From an uncultured Enterobacteriaceae bacterium (GTDB lineage Bacteria > Pseudomonadota > Gammaproteobacteria > Enterobacterales > Enterobacteriaceae), in NCBI GenBank assembly GCA_947631255.1, contig CANRKT010000014.1, positions 1 through 63,026 on the forward strand: a stretch of 63,026 nt of DNA. Reading direction: 5' to 3'. The notes beneath the pieces were generated by a model. The model did no database searches and had not been told where the DNA came from. It was given only the letters and a program-made list of their open reading frames with translations. Both the position numbers and the translations under genes were made by a program. Shown one piece after another: positions 58,293-63,026 of this stretch (position 1 is its first letter; the number at the start of each line of letters is the position of its first letter).

Positions 58293-59201
58293 ATGCAAAT
58301 TAACCTGAAGAAAATGATTACTGAAAGTCGCAATCCAGTCAGTGCGGAAATTGATACATTATCCACTCTGAATGTATTAACTATTATTAATCAAGAGGAT
58401 AAGAAAGTCCCTTTCGCCGTTGAGGCTGCCATTCCACAAATTGCAGACGTCGTCGATGCGGTAGTCGCGGCTTTTGCCCAGGGTGGTCGTTTGGTCTACA
58501 GCGGTGCGGGCACCTCTGGCCGTTTAGGGATCCTGGATGCCAGCGAATGTCCTCCTACTTACGGGACACCTGCCAGCCAGGTCGTGGGGATTATTGCGGG
58601 TGGTCATAAAGCGATTTTGCAAGCGGTAGAAAACGCCGAAGATAATGGCGAAATGGGCGCCCAGGATCTGAAGGATATCGATTTTAATGAAAAAGATGTT
58701 CTGGTCGGGATAGCGGCAAGTGGTCGTACCCCTTATGTTCTGGGTGCAATGGCTTACGCGAAAAGCGTCGGTGCTACGGTTGCAGCCATCTCCTGTAATC
58801 CGGGGAGTGCAATGAGTCTGAATGCTGATATCGCGATTGAGTTAGTCGTCGGTCCTGAAGTTGTGACCGGATCTTCTCGTATGAAAGCAGGAACGGCACA
58901 GAAGCTGGCGCTCAATATGATAACTACCGGCGCCATGATCCGCAGTGGAAAAGTTTATGGCAATTTGATGGTGGATGTTGAAGCGACCAACGCCAAACTT
59001 GTTCAGCGCCAGGTCAATATCGTTGTTGAAGCGACGGACTGTACACCAGATGTTGCGGAACAGGCACTGAATGCGTGCCAGCGCCACTGTAAAACAGCAA
59101 TTTTGATGGTACTGAGTGGACTGCCTGCTAGTGAAGCCAGTGCATTATTAAATAAAAATAACGGCTTCATCCGTCAAACCCTCCAAGGGATGAATATCTA
59201 A
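58293..59201 (+). CDS. murQ: MurQ, MurNAc-6-phosphate etherase
   Basis: A 302-aa SIS-domain enzyme with the family signature [11 protein letters not shown] and [10 protein letters not shown]. It cleaves the lactyl ether of MurNAc-6-phosphate to GlcNAc-6-phosphate and D-lactate in the cytoplasm. murP follows after two bases. Confidence 0.96.
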   Translation: MQINLKKMITESRNPVSAEIDTLSTLNVLTIINQEDKKVPFAVEAAIPQIADVVDAVVAAFAQGGRLVYSGAGTSGRLGILDASECPPTYGTPASQVVGIIAGGHKAILQAVENAEDNGEMGAQDLKDIDFNEKDVLVGIAASGRTPYVLGAMAYAKSVGATVAAISCNPGSAMSLNADIAIELVVGPEVVTGSSRMKAGTAQKLALNMITTGAMIRSGKVYGNLMVDVEATNAKLVQRQVNIVVEATDCTPDVAEQALNACQRHCKTAILMVLSGLPASEASALLNKNNGFIRQTLQGMNI

Positions 59202-59203
59202 TT

Positions 59204-60655
59204 ATGGCTAAAATTACCGGTTCGATGATTGAAAGTCTTCTGCGCCTCACTGGCGGCAGTAACAATATCACTCTGTGCGGCAACTGCATGACGCGTCTTC
59301 GACTGACGTTGAAAGATCGCGACCTTGTCCAAAATGACGAATTAAAGAAAATTCCGGGTGTACTCGGAGTCATCAATGGCGATGATCAGTTGCAAATTAT
59401 CCTTGGACCTGGCAAAGCACAGACTGCCAGCGATATGATGAATGAAATGATCAAGTCTGGTGCACAGATAGAGCCGGATAATAGTGAGACTGCTAATTTA
59501 CAGGAACTCGCTAGCCAGAATAAAAAACAGATGAAAGCGAAGCAGAACAGTGCGATTCACAACTTTCTGACTAAATTTGCCACCATTTTTACCCCATTAA
59601 TACCCGGATTTATTGCTGCAGGTCTGTTACTGGGTATCGCGACGCTGCTCCAACAATCGCTGTATATTGAAGGTGAAACACCTGCCGCCTGGTTAAGCCA
59701 GCTGATTGCTTATATGAAAGTATTCAGTATGGGTCTGTTTACTTTCTTAAGTATTCTGATCGGTTTTAACACCCAGAAGGCGTTCGGCGGTACTGGTGTT
59801 AATGGCGCAATTATTGCGTCACTGTTTATCTTGCGCTACGTGCCGGAAGGCACCGTGGGTTACTACGCGGGCATGGATAACTTCTTCGGACTGGCTATCG
59901 ATCCTCGCGGTAATATCATCGGCGTATTATTAGCCTGTATGGCCGGGGCATGGATTGAGCGTCAGGTACGTCGTCTTGTGCCTGATAACCTGGACATGAT
60001 CCTGACCTCAGGTATTACATTACTGCTGACCGGTGCGCTGACTTATCTGGCCATTATGCCTATTGGTGGCGAACTGTTTAAAGGCATGACCTGGTTGTTC
60101 CTGCATCTTAATGGTAACCCTATCGGTACTGCGATACTGGCAGGTTTATTTTTGATTGCGGTGGTATTCGGTATTCACCAAGGATTTGTCCCTGTCTATT
60201 TTGCATTGATGGATGCTCAGGGCTTTAACTCGCTGTTCCCCATTCTTGCGATGGCGGGCGGTGGACAAGTTGGTGCGGCTCTGGCGCTGTATTACCGTTC
60301 AGCGAAGGGCTCAATGCTGCGCATGCAAGTTAAAGGTGCCATCTTCCCTGGCTTATTAGGTATCGGTGAACCGCTGATTTATGGTGTTACCTTACCGCGA
60401 CTGAAACCTTTTGTTACCGCATGTCTGGGGGGAGCCGTCGGCGGGTTCTTTATCGGACTGGTTGCATGGATGGGACTGCCTGTTGGTTTAAATACCGTGT
60501 TTGGCCCGTCAGGTCTGGTCTCTATTCCACTGATGACCTCGAGTCAGGGGATTTTTGCAGGAATGGCAGTCTATGTGGTTGGTATCCTTATCTCCTACAT
60601 TGCTGGTTTTATCCTGACCTGGTTCTTCGGCAGTAAGAATGTCGATCTGAGCTAA
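59204..60655 (+). CDS. murP: MurP, PTS MurNAc-specific EIIBC
   Basis: A 483-aa PTS protein. The IIB domain has the phospho-cysteine in [14 protein letters not shown] and is joined through a Gln/Lys-rich linker to about ten membrane helices of the IIC domain. It lacks a IIA domain and must use EIIA-Glc. It imports and phosphorylates MurNAc at the 6-position. Confidence 0.94.
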   Translation: MAKITGSMIESLLRLTGGSNNITLCGNCMTRLRLTLKDRDLVQNDELKKIPGVLGVINGDDQLQIILGPGKAQTASDMMNEMIKSGAQIEPDNSETANLQELASQNKKQMKAKQNSAIHNFLTKFATIFTPLIPGFIAAGLLLGIATLLQQSLYIEGETPAAWLSQLIAYMKVFSMGLFTFLSILIGFNTQKAFGGTGVNGAIIASLFILRYVPEGTVGYYAGMDNFFGLAIDPRGNIIGVLLACMAGAWIERQVRRLVPDNLDMILTSGITLLLTGALTYLAIMPIGGELFKGMTWLFLHLNGNPIGTAILAGLFLIAVVFGIHQGFVPVYFALMDAQGFNSLFPILAMAGGGQVGAALALYYRSAKGSMLRMQVKGAIFPGLLGIGEPLIYGVTLPRLKPFVTACLGGAVGGFFIGLVAWMGLPVGLNTVFGPSGLVSIPLMTSSQGIFAGMAVYVVGILISYIAGFILTWFFGSKNVDLS

Positions 60656-60681
60656 CAATCACTCTGGTCAGATACAAGAAA

Positions 60682-60710
60682 AAGTAAGGCTATCTGCCTT
60701 ACTTTTTTTA
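60682..60710 (+). terminator. Rho-independent terminator after murP
   Basis: AAGTAAGGC and GCCTTACTT around a TATCT loop, followed by a run of T, 27 bp past the murP stop. Confidence 0.93.
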
Positions 60711-60730
60711 TGTCTGACTGAAAAACCAGA

Positions 60731-61807
60731 TTAAAATGCATTGGGTTTATAGCGAAGCGAGCTCACAACGCGCTCCCAAATTTCCAGCATCTGAGCTTCG
60801 CTATAACGGGTTTGTTTATACTGACTATTCATTCCAATCTTAACGAGATGTTTACTGTTTGTCGCTACGGCTTCATTCGCATAGAGTAGAAAATCATAAA
60901 CATGCAGTTTTTTTCCGTCATAGGGTTGGCTCCCTTGTAAAAATAAGGTCTCTGTCGGGATAGTATTCACCGTCAAAGATTCTTTTTTAAATATTTTCAT
61001 GTAGGAAGACTTAAGCTCGTCATTAATGGCATCAATCCGGTCAAATAAAGTATCTCCATCAGCAAGTATGATGTTATTTGTATTCACAGAAAGTTTAAAA
61101 TCCTCATTCTTATAATTAAACCCGATAACCAGCTTATGCTGACTGCTGTCCCCAGAGATAAAGCCGTTTGGAATGCAGATGCCTTTTTCTGCTGGGATCT
61201 TGTTATCTGGCCTACCGTTAAGCCGTGAGATCAGTGAGCGCAATGCGGCTAGTTTAGTGGGTTTTTCGTTCATTTCTTTTTCTGTGAAACCGGCATTGAT
61301 ATATGTTTTTTTTCTTTCAACATACTTAGAAGAAGAAAGATCGAGTATTTCTGTCGTGATAATGAAAGCGATGTGGTCGATGTAAATATGAGCTTCTAAT
61401 ACTCGACCCAAATCATCCTGGTGTGGAATGTTTCGGTCAAATATCACCCCCTGATTATTAGGCAGGCGTATAATTTCTTTGGTAAAAGGTCCGTTTTCAG
61501 GCTTGTTTCCAGGCATGTTAATGGCGTTGTGTAGCTCTTTCTCTCTGAGTGCTATCCGTTGTTCAAACGCCGGGAGATAAATAAACTGGCTCTCAATTTT
61601 AAAATCATCGTATGTCGCAATATTTCTGACATTGTTAAAGGTTTCAGGGACATCAACCAGATAAATGCCAATACATTGTGGTTTTGTTTTTGAAAATAAA
61701 GCATTAACCATTCTCACATCCTTTTGAACAAATGGCGCTGCATATAAGGCTGGGATGAAGGCTATCATCCCCAGTAAAGTACAGCATAAAAAACGTTGCA
61801 TTTTCAT
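60731..61807 (-). CDS. Tli4-family immunity protein, second copy
   Basis: 358 aa with a cleavable-looking signal peptide (Ala-Leu-Tyr-Ala-Ala), unlike the membrane-anchored copy at 3211-4320. The two share the pattern Lys-Pro-Gln-Cys-Ile-Gly near the N-terminus, Phe-Ile-Ile-Thr-Thr in the middle and Ser-Leu-Arg-Tyr-Lys-Pro-Asn-Ala-Phe at the very end. Its ATG overlaps the effector stop by four bases, and AGGAGG lies in the effector's last codons. It should protect from the lipase encoded upstream. Confidence 0.82.
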   Translation of the reverse strand: MKMQRFLCCTLLGMIAFIPALYAAPFVQKDVRMVNALFSKTKPQCIGIYLVDVPETFNNVRNIATYDDFKIESQFIYLPAFEQRIALREKELHNAINMPGNKPENGPFTKEIIRLPNNQGVIFDRNIPHQDDLGRVLEAHIYIDHIAFIITTEILDLSSSKYVERKKTYINAGFTEKEMNEKPTKLAALRSLISRLNGRPDNKIPAEKGICIPNGFISGDSSQHKLVIGFNYKNEDFKLSVNTNNIILADGDTLFDRIDAINDELKSSYMKIFKKESLTVNTIPTETLFLQGSQPYDGKKLHVYDFLLYANEAVATNSKHLVKIGMNSQYKQTRYSEAQMLEIWERVVSSLRYKPNAF

Positions 61808-63026
61808 CGCGGGGAAGGAACCTCCTGTACCATTTTAGCTATCGCGCGTAAGGTAAACTTCACGGCAGGACGACGACAAATATCCGCTAAACTCGCCACA
61901 TTATAGGCCCCCTGGTGGTCGACATCTGTCGCCAGTACACTCTTGATGACACCTCCGTTATGCGTTTTGATGGTACTCAGCGATTCGACAGGTACGGTTC
62001 CATCCCCTGGGGTATTGGACGAATAAAGTTGATAAATGTCAGATCGGCTAAAAGGTAAAGGGATTTCGCGTTGGTTATTGGCTAACTTTTTGTCACTCTC
62101 ATGGGTATTTTTTGAATAGGTGTTAAATGTAATATTCCATTTTAAAAAACCATCCGAGTCTTTTTTATTTCCGTAAAAAACATAGGTGGTGGGATGGTAA
62201 CTAAATTCATTCAATGATGAGATAAACTCTCGAACAGGTCTATCAATTAAACGAACATAATCTACCCAGTTTTTTTTACTCACCTGCTCATCTTTATCTA
62301 TAACCTTAGGCTCATACAGTTTCCACCACATCGTTTGGTTCAGGTAAATCTCCCCAAATGGGTCACTGTGTTGGGGCTGTTGTAAAGTACTGCCATTTGC
62401 GGCACCTTTTTCGATCCACAGCCAGGGTACCCCGCATTTATAATGGGGAGAGGGTAATAACTGCAGCGGGCCGGGTGCTCTGGCTAATACCGGCATCAGC
62501 TCTTTAGCCGAGCTTCCCATGACCTGGCCCGGCATACCTTCTTGCTTCGCGCCCACGGTCATCCGGCGATAGGCTGCCGGTGATCCCAAATCGGGAATAA
62601 CACCGTGAACAATCCCTAATATTTTATCTTCTGCACCCAGCACTTGAGAGGCATAACGCGCCACCAGGCCTCCCATCGAGTGGGTCACTAAAATAACCTT
62701 CTCAACGGCTAATCCGTGACCATGTGTTCCCCTGTCGCCGTACTCCTGGAGTGTGCTATCGATATATTTTACGAGATGAGCGGCAGAAACAGCATTATCT
62801 TGTAACCAGTTATAGCCAAACACATGCAAGGGATATAAAAACTGAGAAAAATGCAGGACTTCTTGTTCATTAAGCGGTACTTCGGTTTTATCTTCAGTCT
62901 GTAATAACTCATTACACAGTTGGCGAACAATTCCGTTTTCTTTTGGTTTTTCACTTAAGGCTGCTTTCCCAGAGATGCGCCGAATGAGGCCTTTTTGCCA
63001 GTCATCTAACAGGGCGGCCTGCAGCA
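61804..63026 (-). CDS. Tle4-like lipase effector, second copy, cut by the window end
   Basis: The frame stays open to the right edge of the window. A TTG at 62829 is not the start, since upstream codons read Ala-Leu-Leu-Asp-Asp-Trp-Gln and Gln-Phe-Leu-Tyr-Pro-Leu-His-Val-Phe-Gly-Tyr-Asn-Trp, matching the first copy. The catalytic motifs are Thr-His-Ser-Met-Gly-Gly, Gly-Asp-Gly-Thr-Val-Pro and Val-Asp-His-Gln, so the visible part looks functional. The two effectors share the core but differ in the central and C-terminal loops, which fits cognate specificity with different immunity proteins. Confidence 0.82.
   Translation of the reverse strand, partial: LQAALLDDWQKGLIRRISGKAALSEKPKENGIVRQLCNELLQTEDKTEVPLNEQEVLHFSQFLYPLHVFGYNWLQDNAVSAAHLVKYIDSTLQEYGDRGTHGHGLAVEKVILVTHSMGGLVARYASQVLGAEDKILGIVHGVIPDLGSPAAYRRMTVGAKQEGMPGQVMGSSAKELMPVLARAPGPLQLLPSPHYKCGVPWLWIEKGAANGSTLQQPQHSDPFGEIYLNQTMWWKLYEPKVIDKDEQVSKKNWVDYVRLIDRPVREFISSLNEFSYHPTTYVFYGNKKDSDGFLKWNITFNTYSKNTHESDKKLANNQREIPLPFSRSDIYQLYSSNTPGDGTVPVESLSTIKTHNGGVIKSVLATDVDHQGAYNVASLADICRRPAVKFTLRAIAKMVQEVPSPR

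Noticed and set aside
62769..62954. Separate 61-codon gene at the right edge
   Set aside because: Shadow frame of the second Tle4-like effector, whose own frame continues to the window end with matching sequence.
1..63026. CRISPR array, tRNA or rRNA genes, intact insertion sequences
   Set aside because: Scanned for regular spaced repeats, cloverleaf-like ends with CCA and transposase motifs; none found in the window.

Overview
The window is a piece of an Enterobacterales (gammaproteobacterial) chromosome with moderate GC. Most genes are close homologues of Escherichia coli genes in locally conserved order: pspF-pspABC-ycjX-ycjF-tyrR-tpx-ycjG-mpaA-mppA, then zntB-FnrS-ttcA, then ydgD-asr, mlc-ynfK-ynfD, speG-ynfB-ynfA-ydfG-dcp and tam-yneE. 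The species cannot be named from this sequence alone; I saw no tRNA or rRNA gene.

Region by region. (1) 1-4.75 kb is AT-rich accessory DNA: a Leu-Leu coding hexamer repeat running into a broken CPBP-family membrane protease, a very short peptide with a microcin-type double-glycine leader, a frame-disrupted gene, a Tle4-like type VI lipase effector with its Tli4 immunity gene, and a remnant of a hexapeptide acetyltransferase. It abuts a sap operon cut after sapB (sapCDF are not there). (2) 4.75-18.5 kb is the phage-shock region with a sigma-54 promoter, tyrR, tpx and a muropeptide recycling set (ycjG, mpaA, mppA). (3) 18.5-26.8 kb is patchy: ydeP, small orphan genes, an orphan HicB, a frameshifted zntB, the anaerobic sRNA FnrS behind a well-placed FNR box, ttcA, and an integrase remnant beside ttcA at a position like that of the E. 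coli Rac prophage. (4) 26.8-32.7 kb unites the pyruvate system: btsS-btsR facing yjiA and btsT, with three 20-bp-phased BtsR-like boxes and a CRP site before btsT. (5) 32.7-38.5 kb holds ydgD, asr with an RstA box, an M32 carboxypeptidase, a LysR remnant, mlc, ynfK and ynfD. (6) 39-44.4 kb is one very large AT-rich gene (about 1769 aa) of unknown function with a membrane segment and a probable C-terminal propeller. (7) 44.5-53.7 kb is mainly core genes plus a PACE efflux pump with a divergent LysR regulator. (8) 53.9-60.7 kb is an expanded MurNAc locus: a two-domain NagZ-type GH3 lipoprotein, an OmpG-like porin, murR, murQ and murP. (9) The right edge carries a second Tle4/Tli4 pair, inverted relative to the first and cut by the window end.

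Working together: the GH3 lipoprotein, porin, MurP and MurQ look like a complete route for taking up external peptidoglycan sugars, which would complement the MppA/MpaA/YcjG peptide recycling genes in the same window. The two lipase/immunity pairs point to type VI-mediated competition. Many genes here are broken (CPBP protease, the gene at 1.1-1.4 kb, acetyltransferase, zntB, integrase, LysR), so the chromosome has been losing and gaining genes around a stable backbone.
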